A stretch of 45,613 nt of DNA from Sphingobacterium bovistauri. Its GTDB lineage: Bacteria; Bacteroidota; Bacteroidia; Sphingobacteriales; Sphingobacteriaceae. Made by a program: the position numbers and the translations under genes. The stretch covers positions 1 to 45,613 of the forward strand of contig NZ_JADEYP010000031.1 in assembly GCF_020295405.1 (NCBI RefSeq). Direction: 5' to 3'. Under the pieces are notes generated by a model that was given only the letters and a program-made list of their open reading frames with translations, was not told the DNA's origin and searched no databases. Shown here piece by piece: positions 15,920-25,090 of this stretch; within the stretch, counting starts at the first letter, position 1, and every line of letters begins with the position of its first letter.

Positions 15920-16525
15920 GTGCGTATCGACATCTCTAAAGTATTTGATAATGAAAATTATCTTATTGCAAAGTTAGTGCAATCAGATCATCATGCATTT
16001 GAATATATATTTAACATGTACTACCCACGTATTTGTATTTATGCACTTCAATTTACTACTGAGAATGCCCAAGCTGAAGATATAGCTAAAGAAGCCTTTA
16101 TTAGAATTTGGAAAGCTAAAACTGTGTTCAAATCAATCGAACATCTTAAAAACACCCTTTATCAAAGTGCCCGACAAATAGCCACAAATTATCAAGTAGC
16201 CAATCAACGTTCCATAAATCGTGAGCTCATCTACCAAATGAATCAAGAGCAACACGAGGAACATGCCATGCACAATATCATATATACAGAAGTAATGTCA
16301 GAACTGTATAATGCCATTCAAAAACTTCCAGAACAAGCTAAAAATGTCATAATATCGACTTATTTGGAAGGGAAATCTAATCAAGAAGTGGCACAAGAAA
16401 TGAGCCTTTCGTTACAAACAGTAAAAAACTATAAACTTCGAGGAATAAAGCAGTTACGACAATTACTTTCTTCAGAAATTTATATACTACTTATTGCTAC
16501 TAACTTTTTTTTAGAAAAAAATTAA
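15920..16525 (+). CDS. ECF RNA polymerase sigma factor (FecI-like)
   Basis: 201 residues from a GTG start; I see no better ATG ahead of region 2. Sigma region 2 spans about 20-90 (FEYIFNMYYPRICIYALQFT, EDIAKEAFIRIWK) and region 4 about 130-185 (AIQKLPEQAKNVIISTYLEGKSNQEVAQEMSLSLQTVKNYKLRGIKQLR). It carries the short C-terminal tail common in Bacteroidota sigma factors of this group. It sits directly before fecR and a SusC with an STN domain, so it should be released when that transporter senses its ligand, and then drive transcription of the susC operon. Confidence 0.93.
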   Translation: MRIDISKVFDNENYLIAKLVQSDHHAFEYIFNMYYPRICIYALQFTTENAQAEDIAKEAFIRIWKAKTVFKSIEHLKNTLYQSARQIATNYQVANQRSINRELIYQMNQEQHEEHAMHNIIYTEVMSELYNAIQKLPEQAKNVIISTYLEGKSNQEVAQEMSLSLQTVKNYKLRGIKQLRQLLSSEIYILLIATNFFLEKN

Positions 16526-16581
16526 CTTCAATAAGTACTTTTCATATTCGGTATGGTAATAGTAGTATAAATCTACCATTA

Positions 16582-17754
16582 ATGTACCAGAATCAACACG
16601 AACCACAAGAAATTGGTCAATTACTTTTAAAAAAAATAAATGGAAATTTATCATTAGAAGATGAACAAGTTTTGAAACAATGGTTGTCAGCGGACCCACG
16701 TAATCAAGCATTGTACGCGCGTTGTATTGATCCATTACAGCAGAAACAAGTGTATGCATTCTTAAATAAGATAGACACCTCTAAAGCTTGGTTAGAAATT
16801 CAAACAGATTTAGAAATCACTCCTACTAAAATTCATAAAAGTAATCGGTATATATGGCGATACAGTGTTGCAGCTGCATGTGCGTTATTAATAGGATCTA
16901 TTTTCTTATGGACAAAGCATAACAACACCTTAAATAACACCGAGACTATCACTAAACTGGATTATAAACCCGCTTCGAATAAAGCAATCATAAAATTATC
17001 CAATGGTGAGTCTTTTACATTAGATAACAATCAAGATTTGGTTGAAGTTAACTCGAAATCCATCACATATAGCGATGGAAAGACTATAACTTCAACCGAT
17101 GACATTACTTCTGCAGAAATCAACACACCTAGAAGTGGGTATTACAAAATAATTTTACCAGATGGAACACAGGCACAACTGAATGCCGAAAGTAGTCTTT
17201 CTTACCCGCTGACTTTCCATGGTCATACACGTGAGGTTTGGATTACCGGTGAAGTTTATTTTGATGTAAAAAAGAATGAAAAACAGCCTTTTGTTGTACA
17301 CACCCAGAGACAAGAGATACAAGTTCTAGGAACCTCATTTAATGTAAATGCTTATGATGAAAAAAACAGTATCAAGACCTCACTAATAAAAGGAATTGTA
17401 AAAGTCGCTAACAAATCGAATAAAGCTTCTTCGTCAAAAATATTGTATCCTAATCAACAAAGTATTTTAAGCACGGGCAAAATACTTGTCAAAGAAATAG
17501 ATCCAAAAGTCGAAATAGCATGGATAAATGGGAAATTTAATTTCGATGGTAAACATCTCAAAGAGGTCATGCTCGAAATATCACGTTGGTATGATATTGA
17601 TGTATTTATAAGTAATGACGTACCTAATATTGAATTTTTCGGAGGTACATTCCGCAACAATAACCTATCGACTATTTTATCCTTGTTAGAACAAAACAAC
17701 ATATCCTATACAATATCAAAGGACAAGAAATTATATATCAAAATGAAAAATTAA
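16582..17754 (+). CDS. FecR family anti-sigma factor
   Basis: 390 residues. A cytoplasmic N-terminal part (1-92) should hold the sigma factor. One membrane segment follows (about 94-111, YSVAAACALLIGSIFLW). Next is the periplasmic FecR domain (about 185-280, LPDGTQAQLNAESSLSYP, REVWITGEVYFDVKK, QEIQVLGTSFNVNAY) and a C-terminal STN-like DUF4974 domain (about 315-388, WINGKFNFDGKHLKEVMLEISRWYDIDV). It lies 56 bp after the sigma gene. It passes the signal from the STN domain of the downstream SusC across the inner membrane. Confidence 0.95.
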   Translation: MYQNQHEPQEIGQLLLKKINGNLSLEDEQVLKQWLSADPRNQALYARCIDPLQQKQVYAFLNKIDTSKAWLEIQTDLEITPTKIHKSNRYIWRYSVAAACALLIGSIFLWTKHNNTLNNTETITKLDYKPASNKAIIKLSNGESFTLDNNQDLVEVNSKSITYSDGKTITSTDDITSAEINTPRSGYYKIILPDGTQAQLNAESSLSYPLTFHGHTREVWITGEVYFDVKKNEKQPFVVHTQRQEIQVLGTSFNVNAYDEKNSIKTSLIKGIVKVANKSNKASSSKILYPNQQSILSTGKILVKEIDPKVEIAWINGKFNFDGKHLKEVMLEISRWYDIDVFISNDVPNIEFFGGTFRNNNLSTILSLLEQNNISYTISKDKKLYIKMKN

Positions 17755-17804
17755 CCTAAAAAAATGAAAGGAGAGCCCATAAAAAAATAACAAATAATAA
17801 AAAA

Positions 17805-17834
17805 AGCAGAGAAATGAGGCAACATTTCCCTGCT
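17805..17834 (+). promoter_or_regulatory. Hairpin in the fecR-susC intergenic region
   Basis: AGCAG-a-GAAATG pairs with CATTTC-c-CTGCT around a 6-nt loop (one mismatch). It lies in the 156-nt gap before susC. It is followed by A residues rather than T, so it is unlikely to be a simple terminator. It may separate expression levels of regulator and transporter by RNA stability or processing. Confidence 0.4.
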
Positions 17835-17910
17835 CAAAAAATGGTTCAATTAAACTGAACTATAACCTATGTGTAAGTAACAGAACTCTAACTAAACCTT
17901 AACAAATTTA

Positions 17911-20900
17911 ATGAATTTAAATTACTTATTACGAGTGATAAAACTAACCGCGTTCCTGTATTTTACAGCTTTTTTACAAATTAGCTTTGCTTCTAATGCG
18001 CAAACTATTACCCATAATTCCAAAAGAGAGTCTTTGGAAAAAATACTTCAGATTATCAAATCACAAACACAGTTTGAAGTTTTGGGTACTAAAAGTATGT
18101 TGGATAATAGTGTTCCAATATCCATTGATGCTAAAAACATGCCATTGGAAACTTATCTACGAAAAGCTTTTGAAAAGCAACCCGTGGGTTTCAGAATTGT
18201 AGATCATACAATTGTCCTCACCAAAAAAAACACGTATAAATCACTTGATGCAAATCGTATGGTATTGGAACAAAAACAATCACGCATTATTTTAAAAATA
18301 ATAAATGAAAAAAAAGAACCAATAGCAGGCGCTACTATTGCCTCTACTACAATTAACCTAGGAAATACCAATGAAAATGGAGTGTTTCAAGTTGAAACAG
18401 CTCCAGCAGATGGTATTATCATTGTAAAAATGCTTGGCTACGAAACTTTGAGACACAAATTGGCAGAAGGAAAATCTGAGTTCACATTAAAACTTGAAGA
18501 AGAAGTAAATGAAGTAAATGAAGTTATCATAACTGGATATCAAACTATTAACAAAAATTCTTTCACTGGAACTGCAATTTCCAAATCTGGAGAAGAATTG
18601 AGACAAGTAAATCCACAAAATGTATTACAAGCGATACAGGTGTTTGATCCTTCATTCAAATTATTAGACAATAATTTATTGGGATCCAATCCTAATGCTA
18701 TGCCTAATATCACAATAAGAGGAACTTCATCGTTACCTACAGGAAACAATGAGATATTACGTCGTGATAACATCACCACGAATACCAATATGCCTGCATT
18801 CATACTTGACGGTTATGAAGTCGGTGTGGGTAAAATCTTAGACTTGGATATGACCCGTATTGAATCAGTTACGCTACTTAAAGATGCGGCGGCTACTGCA
18901 GTATACGGATCTAGAGCAGCAAATGGTGTTGTGGTTATTACTACCAAAGCACCTAAGGAAGGTCAATTACGTATTAGTTATTCCCATGAAACTCACGTAA
19001 ACACCCCTGATCTAAGAGATTATAAACTTCTCAATGCAGCTGAAAAACTTGAATATGAACGATTGGCAGGATTGTATAGCAATGAAAATCAAAATGTCTC
19101 TCAAATTGAGCTTGATAGGTTATACCACAATAAGCTAAAGAGTGTCGTTGGTGGTATCAATACGGACTGGATTTCACAACCGGTACGTACTGCTTTAGGA
19201 CAGAAACACGGAATCTATTTGGAAGGAGGCGCTCCTACATTCCGCTATGGTGTTGATCTTCGTTATCAAACACGTCCTGGTGTAATGAAAGAGTCTTCTC
19301 GAAATCAATATTCTGGTGGTGTAAATTTAAGTTATCATCTTAAAAACAAAATCAGATTCCAAAATGAGCTTGCTGTTAGTATGGTCAATGGTCATGAGTC
19401 TCCGTATGGAAGCTTCTCAAGTTATGCCCGAATGAATCCATATTATAGAATGACTGATGATAATGGGAATATTATTCAGCAGGTAGGTGGCTGGAATAGG
19501 TATTATAGCAATGGAGCATCTGTAGCAGAAAATGTGTTAAACCCTTTATACAATGCAACATTAAGTAATTTCGATCAGTCGAAATATTCAGAAATCATGA
19601 ATAATTTGGCTATAGATTATGAAATAGCATCCGGTCTTAGATTAAGAGGTCAATTGAGTTTATTAAAAAGAATGAATTTATATGATACATTCTTATCACC
19701 TAAATCAAACGAATTTTACAACTACCCAACATCTCAAACTGATCAAAAAGGAAGCTATTCGAGCGGTAACAACGACGAAATATATTGGGATGGTAATATC
19801 CGACTGAATTGGATGAAAAGCATTGGTAAAAACCTAATCAACCTAGTAGCTGGATCAAACATACGTAGTGATTTTTCCGACTACCGTATGTTTACAGCAC
19901 ATGGATTTGCAAACGATAGATTCACAAGCATAGGATTTTCAAAAGGTTACCTTGAGAATGCTAAACCATACAGTAGTTTGAATGAGTCAAGACTTATTGG
20001 TGCATTTTTGAGCAGTAATTATTCTTACGACAACAAATATCTACTAGATTTCACTGTTAGGGCAGATGGTTCTTCGAAATTTGGATCAAATAATAGAGTT
20101 GCTCCTTTCTGGTCTACAGGTATAGGTTGGAACACACACAATGAAGAATGGTTCGATTCAGAAGTATTTTCCTTGTTGAGATTTCGTGCGACTACTGGTA
20201 TGACTGGTGCTGTTCAATTCTCACCGTATATGTCGCGTACAACATATAATTACGACCAGGGCAATTGGTATTCATCGGGTATCGGTGCTATTGTAAATAA
20301 TTATGGCAATGAAAACCTAGGCTGGCAAAAAACAAGATCAACAGATATTGGTATTGATGCAGGCCTTTGGAAAGATCGATTAACTTTATCTGCAAGATAT
20401 TATTACAAATTAACTAAGGACATTCTTGCGGATATAAATATAGCTCCATCTACCGGATTCGTCTCATACAAAGAAAACTTGGGAGATATGGAGAACAAGG
20501 GTATTGAACTTAATTTCAATGTTTTCGCTGTGAAAAACAGCGATTGGACAGTAAGTTTTATGGCCAATATTGTACGCAATGAAAACAAAATTGTTCGCAT
20601 CTCCAATGCACTAAAAAGCTACAATGACCGTGTAGATGAAGCACAGGGCGAAAATGATTTAATGGGTGTACCATTGTTGAGGTATAATGAAGGTCAATCT
20701 GTAGATGCTATTTATGCAGTACCGTCTTTAGGTATCGATCCTGAAAATGGTCGTGAATTGTTCAGAAAACAAGACGGTTCACTTTCTTACAATTGGGATG
20801 CTCGAGATATAGCCGTTGTAGCAGTAGCCACACCTAAAGCCGAGGGATTTTTGGGTGCCACTATACGTTACAAACAGTTTTCTGCTGTTACATACGTCCA

Positions 20901-21282
20901 AGTTCGTGTAGGAGGAAAATCTTATAATCAAACATTGGTGGATAGAGTAGAAAATGCGGATCCAAGATACAATGTAGACTCTAGGGTATTAGAAGAGAAA
21001 TGGAAACAACCAGGTGACCTTAGTTTTTACAAAAGTATCCGTGATTTAGGGCAGACTCGTGTTTCTTCAAGATTTATTATGGACGACAATTTAGTGAATT
21101 TACAATCCCTATTTCTATCCTACGATGCCAAACAAGAGTTTGCTCAGAGATTCAAATTATCAAATTTGAGATTTAATATCACTACCAATGATTTACTCAG
21201 ATGGTCATCTATACAGCAAGAAAGAGGAATTAGTTATCCATTTGCACGTAGCCTAAGTTTCGCACTACAAGCATCTTTTTAA
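17911..21282 (+). CDS. SusC/RagA TonB-dependent transporter with STN signalling domain
   Basis: 1123 residues. Order: signal peptide (1-30, ending SFASNA), secretin/TonB short N-terminal domain (about 35-105, KRESLEKILQIIKSQTQFEVLG to FRIVDHTIVL), CarboxypepD_reg-like domain (about 125-195), TonB-box-like EVNEVIITGYQ (201-211), plug (about 215-345, ITIRGTSSLP, AFILDGYEVG, VTLLKDAAATAVYGSRAANGVVVITTK) and the barrel, ending in Phe. The STN domain contacts FecR and signals substrate presence, so the locus is under positive feedback through the ECF sigma factor. With the SusD and lipoproteins downstream it forms the outer-membrane importer. The substrate is discussed under findings. Confidence 0.97.
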   Translation: MNLNYLLRVIKLTAFLYFTAFLQISFASNAQTITHNSKRESLEKILQIIKSQTQFEVLGTKSMLDNSVPISIDAKNMPLETYLRKAFEKQPVGFRIVDHTIVLTKKNTYKSLDANRMVLEQKQSRIILKIINEKKEPIAGATIASTTINLGNTNENGVFQVETAPADGIIIVKMLGYETLRHKLAEGKSEFTLKLEEEVNEVNEVIITGYQTINKNSFTGTAISKSGEELRQVNPQNVLQAIQVFDPSFKLLDNNLLGSNPNAMPNITIRGTSSLPTGNNEILRRDNITTNTNMPAFILDGYEVGVGKILDLDMTRIESVTLLKDAAATAVYGSRAANGVVVITTKAPKEGQLRISYSHETHVNTPDLRDYKLLNAAEKLEYERLAGLYSNENQNVSQIELDRLYHNKLKSVVGGINTDWISQPVRTALGQKHGIYLEGGAPTFRYGVDLRYQTRPGVMKESSRNQYSGGVNLSYHLKNKIRFQNELAVSMVNGHESPYGSFSSYARMNPYYRMTDDNGNIIQQVGGWNRYYSNGASVAENVLNPLYNATLSNFDQSKYSEIMNNLAIDYEIASGLRLRGQLSLLKRMNLYDTFLSPKSNEFYNYPTSQTDQKGSYSSGNNDEIYWDGNIRLNWMKSIGKNLINLVAGSNIRSDFSDYRMFTAHGFANDRFTSIGFSKGYLENAKPYSSLNESRLIGAFLSSNYSYDNKYLLDFTVRADGSSKFGSNNRVAPFWSTGIGWNTHNEEWFDSEVFSLLRFRATTGMTGAVQFSPYMSRTTYNYDQGNWYSSGIGAIVNNYGNENLGWQKTRSTDIGIDAGLWKDRLTLSARYYYKLTKDILADINIAPSTGFVSYKENLGDMENKGIELNFNVFAVKNSDWTVSFMANIVRNENKIVRISNALKSYNDRVDEAQGENDLMGVPLLRYNEGQSVDAIYAVPSLGIDPENGRELFRKQDGSLSYNWDARDIAVVAVATPKAEGFLGATIRYKQFSAVTYVQVRVGGKSYNQTLVDRVENADPRYNVDSRVLEEKWKQPGDLSFYKSIRDLGQTRVSSRFIMDDNLVNLQSLFLSYDAKQEFAQRFKLSNLRFNITTNDLLRWSSIQQERGISYPFARSLSFALQASF

Positions 21283-21300
21283 CAGAATAAATATTTGAAA

Positions 21301-22800
21301 ATGAGAAGATCACTATCATTATATATTATCATTACAACACTACTTTGTACCTCCTGTGCAAAATGGCTTGATATTAAACCTGAAACAGAAGTAGATAAAT
21401 CACAATTATTCACGACAGAAGATGGGTTTAAAGAAGCCTTGTTAGGAATTTACATTAGAGGCAGTAAAACAGATTTGTATGGTAAAGAATTAACAGTGGG
21501 TATGCCTGAAGTATTGGCACAAAACTACACTATGGCAACATTTGATTCGCACAGATATAAAGCCACATCCCAATACAAATACGACGACCAATATTTTATC
21601 TCAAGAAAAGATAATATATGGAAAGGTCTTTACAACGGAATTGTAAATGCCAATTTGATATTAGAAAATATTGACCAACAGCGTCGACTATTCTTTGAAA
21701 ACAATTATGAGCTAATAAAAGGTGAAGCACTAGGGCTACGTGCCTATCTTCATTTTGATATTTTACGTCTATTTGCGCCGAGCTATATTCAAAATCCAAA
21801 TGCTAAAGCAATTCCTTATGTGACAGTGTACAGTAACCTTTCAACACAATTTGCTACAGTGGCGACAACTATTGATTCTATCGTTGTTGATTTAGAAAAA
21901 GCAAAAGTATTGTTAGCAAATGACCCTATTATCAAAAACTCCTATCGAATAGGTTATCCAAATCAAATAGATACATTATTAAATTCTGAAACTTCCAATC
22001 CTGATCTTTTTCTGCAAAACAGAAGACATCGAATGAATTACTTTGCTGTGTGCGCAACTTTAGCACGGGTTCATTTGTACAAAGGAGATTATGCAAAAGC
22101 ATTGACAAATGCTAAAATCGTAATTGACTCCAAGAAATTTCCTTGGACAAATACGACAGACTTTATTGCTGTAGATGACAAAAACAAAGATCGAATCCTG
22201 TACAAGGAGATTCTATTCGGATGGTACATTCCATTATTGAATACAGAACTAAACACAAATTGGTTCTCCAACGGTAATTCTGGAATGTATTTAGAGCAAA
22301 TTGATGCACAATCAATTTATGAGACCTCAAGTATAGGAGCAACGGATTTACGTTATAACCATTGGTTTATGACCGTAAGTAACGGTAACAATTATCTTTC
22401 AGAGATTGTCAAATACCGTCGTAATCCTCTATCTGATAATCAATCGGCCAATTTACACTTCTTGATGGCACCAGCTTTAAAATTAAGTGAAGTGTATTTG
22501 ATAGCAGCAGAAAGCAGTTACGATAGTAACCCAACTCAGGCACTACAATATTTGGATGAAATCCGTAGAAATCGAGGTATCGGACAGCCTGTACTCGTTT
22601 CTAACAAACAAGAGTTCATTCGAGAAATTTTGAAAGAATTAAGGAAGGATACGTTTGCTGAAGGTCAACTTTTTTATGCTTACAAAAGACTGCACTCTCC
22701 TATTGCAGGATTACAAGGAACAACTATTCAGCCGGACAACAAAATATTTGTTTTACCTCTTCCAGACGATGAGATCATTTATGGAAATCAAAAAGATTGA
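21301..22800 (+). CDS. SusD/RagB family outer-membrane lipoprotein
   Basis: 499 residues from the ATG at 21301; a TTG two codons earlier is less likely. The lipoprotein signal ends CTSC (Cys19), followed by AKWLDIKPETEVD. The SusD core is seen in WKGLYNGIVNANLILENI, KGEALGLRAYLHFDILRLFAPSY, RMNYFAVCATLARVHLYKGDYAKALTNA and, late, MAPALKLSEVYLIAAESSY and LDEIRRNRGI. It is the ligand-capturing lid for the preceding SusC, whose stop codon is 18 bp upstream. DUF4843 follows after 3 bp, so all are co-transcribed. Confidence 0.95.
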   Translation: MRRSLSLYIIITTLLCTSCAKWLDIKPETEVDKSQLFTTEDGFKEALLGIYIRGSKTDLYGKELTVGMPEVLAQNYTMATFDSHRYKATSQYKYDDQYFISRKDNIWKGLYNGIVNANLILENIDQQRRLFFENNYELIKGEALGLRAYLHFDILRLFAPSYIQNPNAKAIPYVTVYSNLSTQFATVATTIDSIVVDLEKAKVLLANDPIIKNSYRIGYPNQIDTLLNSETSNPDLFLQNRRHRMNYFAVCATLARVHLYKGDYAKALTNAKIVIDSKKFPWTNTTDFIAVDDKNKDRILYKEILFGWYIPLLNTELNTNWFSNGNSGMYLEQIDAQSIYETSSIGATDLRYNHWFMTVSNGNNYLSEIVKYRRNPLSDNQSANLHFLMAPALKLSEVYLIAAESSYDSNPTQALQYLDEIRRNRGIGQPVLVSNKQEFIREILKELRKDTFAEGQLFYAYKRLHSPIAGLQGTTIQPDNKIFVLPLPDDEIIYGNQKD

Positions 22801-22803
22801 TGT

Positions 22804-23625
22804 ATGAAAACAAATTTAAAATTAGCATATACAGTTTGGAGTATAATATTGACAGCAATTATTTTAACAGCCTGTCAAAAGGATGAGTTAACGACTTTTG
22901 ATCACGACTCGGGAATTTACTTCGACCTATTAGGTGATGACAGAGATAGTATCATTTATACATTTGCCTACAATATGAATAAAGCTTCAGATACTGTACA
23001 CATACCTGTAAGTATATCTGGAATTAGAGAATCTAAAGATAAATCATATAGCGTCTATGTAGAAGCTGACTCTTCAACTGCTAGTGAGGGCATACATTAC
23101 CAAAAGCTATCGGAAAATTATATCGTGAGCAGTGGAAATGGTAAAACTACGCTGCCAGTAATCATACACAATACACCAGATCTAGAAGAAAAGAGTGTAT
23201 CCTTAATTATCAAATTAAAGGAAACTAATGATTTTCACATTGAAAACCCTAGAATCATTCGCACTCGAGTGGTATTTTCAGCACGACTAGAGCAACCTAT
23301 ATGGTGGAGTATGTGGCTAGGTGAATATTCTAGAACCAAACACCAATTATTCATGATAGCGACGGAACAAACAACTTTGACAATGGATGGACTCGACGCT
23401 CCAAAAAACTTATTTTTTGCTGACATGCTGAGAATTATGTCAAATAATCCTTTCCAATGGGTGGATAGAAATCCTCTTAAGGGTTACGAAATCAAAACAG
23501 ATGATAACGGTGCGACCTATAAATTCTTTCACAAAGAAAACCCAAATAGGACAATATTACTCCGTAAAAATGCTGGATCAGGATTATACCATTTTATTGA
23601 CGAATTAGGAAGAGAGGTAAGATAA
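22804..23625 (+). CDS. DUF4843 domain-containing lipoprotein
   Basis: 273 residues. A lipoprotein signal ends LTAC (Cys24), followed by QKDELTTFDHDSGIYF. The all-beta DUF4843 pattern is visible: VHIPVSISGIRESKDKSYSVYV, SEGIHYQKLSENYIVSSGNGKTTLPVIIHNTPDLEEKSVSLIIKL, and a C-terminal WWSMWLGEYSRTKHQLFM part. Such proteins are accessory surface lipoproteins found with SusCD pairs. The next ORF overlaps its stop codon by one base (TAATG), so the two are translationally coupled. Confidence 0.88.
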   Translation: MKTNLKLAYTVWSIILTAIILTACQKDELTTFDHDSGIYFDLLGDDRDSIIYTFAYNMNKASDTVHIPVSISGIRESKDKSYSVYVEADSSTASEGIHYQKLSENYIVSSGNGKTTLPVIIHNTPDLEEKSVSLIIKLKETNDFHIENPRIIRTRVVFSARLEQPIWWSMWLGEYSRTKHQLFMIATEQTTLTMDGLDAPKNLFFADMLRIMSNNPFQWVDRNPLKGYEIKTDDNGATYKFFHKENPNRTILLRKNAGSGLYHFIDELGREVR

Positions 23626-25070
23626 TGAAAAGAAAAACACAGAGTTTAAGGATATTTCAATATAGTTTGGCTTTTTTATTCATATTAGTACTTGGATCTT
23701 GCTATAAGGACAAAGGAAACTATGCGTATAATATGCCTATTGAACCAAAAATTATAGGGCTAGATACCCTATACAATGCAATGGTCGGAGATAGCCTTAT
23801 TATCAATCCAACTTTCGAAAATATTGCGAAAGAAGATATTGAATGTACTTGGGAAATTGCCGTACCTGAAGCGATAGACCCTACCCAATATAAGTACGTA
23901 GGCAATTCGGTACGTACTATCTTTGGTCTGCAAGCCAAATTATATAATGCGCGCCTCACCTTATTAAATAAATCAAATGGAATCAAATACTTTCACGACT
24001 TCAAGATTCAAGGTCAAACTGAATTTTCAAAAGGATCACTCGTGCTGAGTATAGAGAATGGTACTACTCAATTATCCTTTGTTAAACCAAATGGAGAGGT
24101 GCAGCCAAGAATCTATGAAGCTATAAATTTGAAACCTCTACCATCCATTCCCCTATCTATACATTACATCTCCAATAAATTCACAGGCAATACGCCTTTA
24201 GGCTACTGGATAGTGTGTAAAAATGATGGTGTCAGAATCAATGTCAATAACCTCAAGCAGGAAGAATTAAAATCTGGAACAATAAAAGATAACTTCTTCC
24301 TACCTCCCGCTTCTATAGATATTGGAAATCTACAAAAGCATGAGCAAGGAGTATTAATGGGTGTTATCAACAATAAATTCTATGGTGGTATCACGACGAC
24401 TTGGGATCAAGCGAATACCTATGGAATGTTTGGAAATTATGCGGATGGGGATTACGAGCTAAGTGACAAATTTGTGATGCTGAATATCAACAACCAGGTA
24501 AGTTTCGTTGGCTTTGAAAAAACTAGAAAACAATTTTTACGTTTCAATGTCTACGGAGCACCGATGTATTTTGGCACACAATACACCGTATCCAGTACCG
24601 CTACATTTGATCCGACTAACTTAGGCTTAGACTTGCTGCACATTGTTCAAATCAACAATACTGATATTTACGCTTATGCAAAAGATGCATCAGGACAAAT
24701 ATTCGAATTGAAATTTAATGTGAATTTCAATGGTCCCTTTACCTTCACTCCTTTGCATAAAATAGCTTTTACAAACCAACAGATACTAAATGCAGCTAGC
24801 AAAATAGTAGCTACACGGGTAGGAAACATTTTCATCGCTAGTGGAAATAAGGTATACAGATACACTCCAATTAACCAGAACTTGACTGAAATAGAAACAA
24901 AATTCACAGCAGACATAACTATGCTCAAGCTTACAGAAGATGAGCAATCTTTGGTCGTTGGTGCAGGAACAAGTATTTATTACACCAATATTACGACAGG
25001 ATCAAATGGTACACTCAAGGAGAAAATCGATGGTTTACCTGGTACAAGTATTGACATGACATGGCGTTAA
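23625..25070 (+). CDS. PKD-like family surface lipoprotein
   Basis: 481 residues. A lipoprotein signal ends VLGSC (Cys26), then YKDKGNYAY, the usual start of the PKD_2-type lipoproteins in SusCD clusters. PKD-like beta-sandwich repeats occupy about 35-130. The rest resembles a beta-propeller, with repeated short blades such as LKLTEDEQSLVVGAGTSIYYTNI. It probably sits on the cell surface with DUF4843 and SusD as part of the ligand-recruiting complex. Specificity is unknown. The start overlaps the previous stop. Confidence 0.85.
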   Translation: MKRKTQSLRIFQYSLAFLFILVLGSCYKDKGNYAYNMPIEPKIIGLDTLYNAMVGDSLIINPTFENIAKEDIECTWEIAVPEAIDPTQYKYVGNSVRTIFGLQAKLYNARLTLLNKSNGIKYFHDFKIQGQTEFSKGSLVLSIENGTTQLSFVKPNGEVQPRIYEAINLKPLPSIPLSIHYISNKFTGNTPLGYWIVCKNDGVRINVNNLKQEELKSGTIKDNFFLPPASIDIGNLQKHEQGVLMGVINNKFYGGITTTWDQANTYGMFGNYADGDYELSDKFVMLNINNQVSFVGFEKTRKQFLRFNVYGAPMYFGTQYTVSSTATFDPTNLGLDLLHIVQINNTDIYAYAKDASGQIFELKFNVNFNGPFTFTPLHKIAFTNQQILNAASKIVATRVGNIFIASGNKVYRYTPINQNLTEIETKFTADITMLKLTEDEQSLVVGAGTSIYYTNITTGSNGTLKEKIDGLPGTSIDMTWR

Positions 25071-25090
25071 CCATCAAAAAAGAAAATTTT

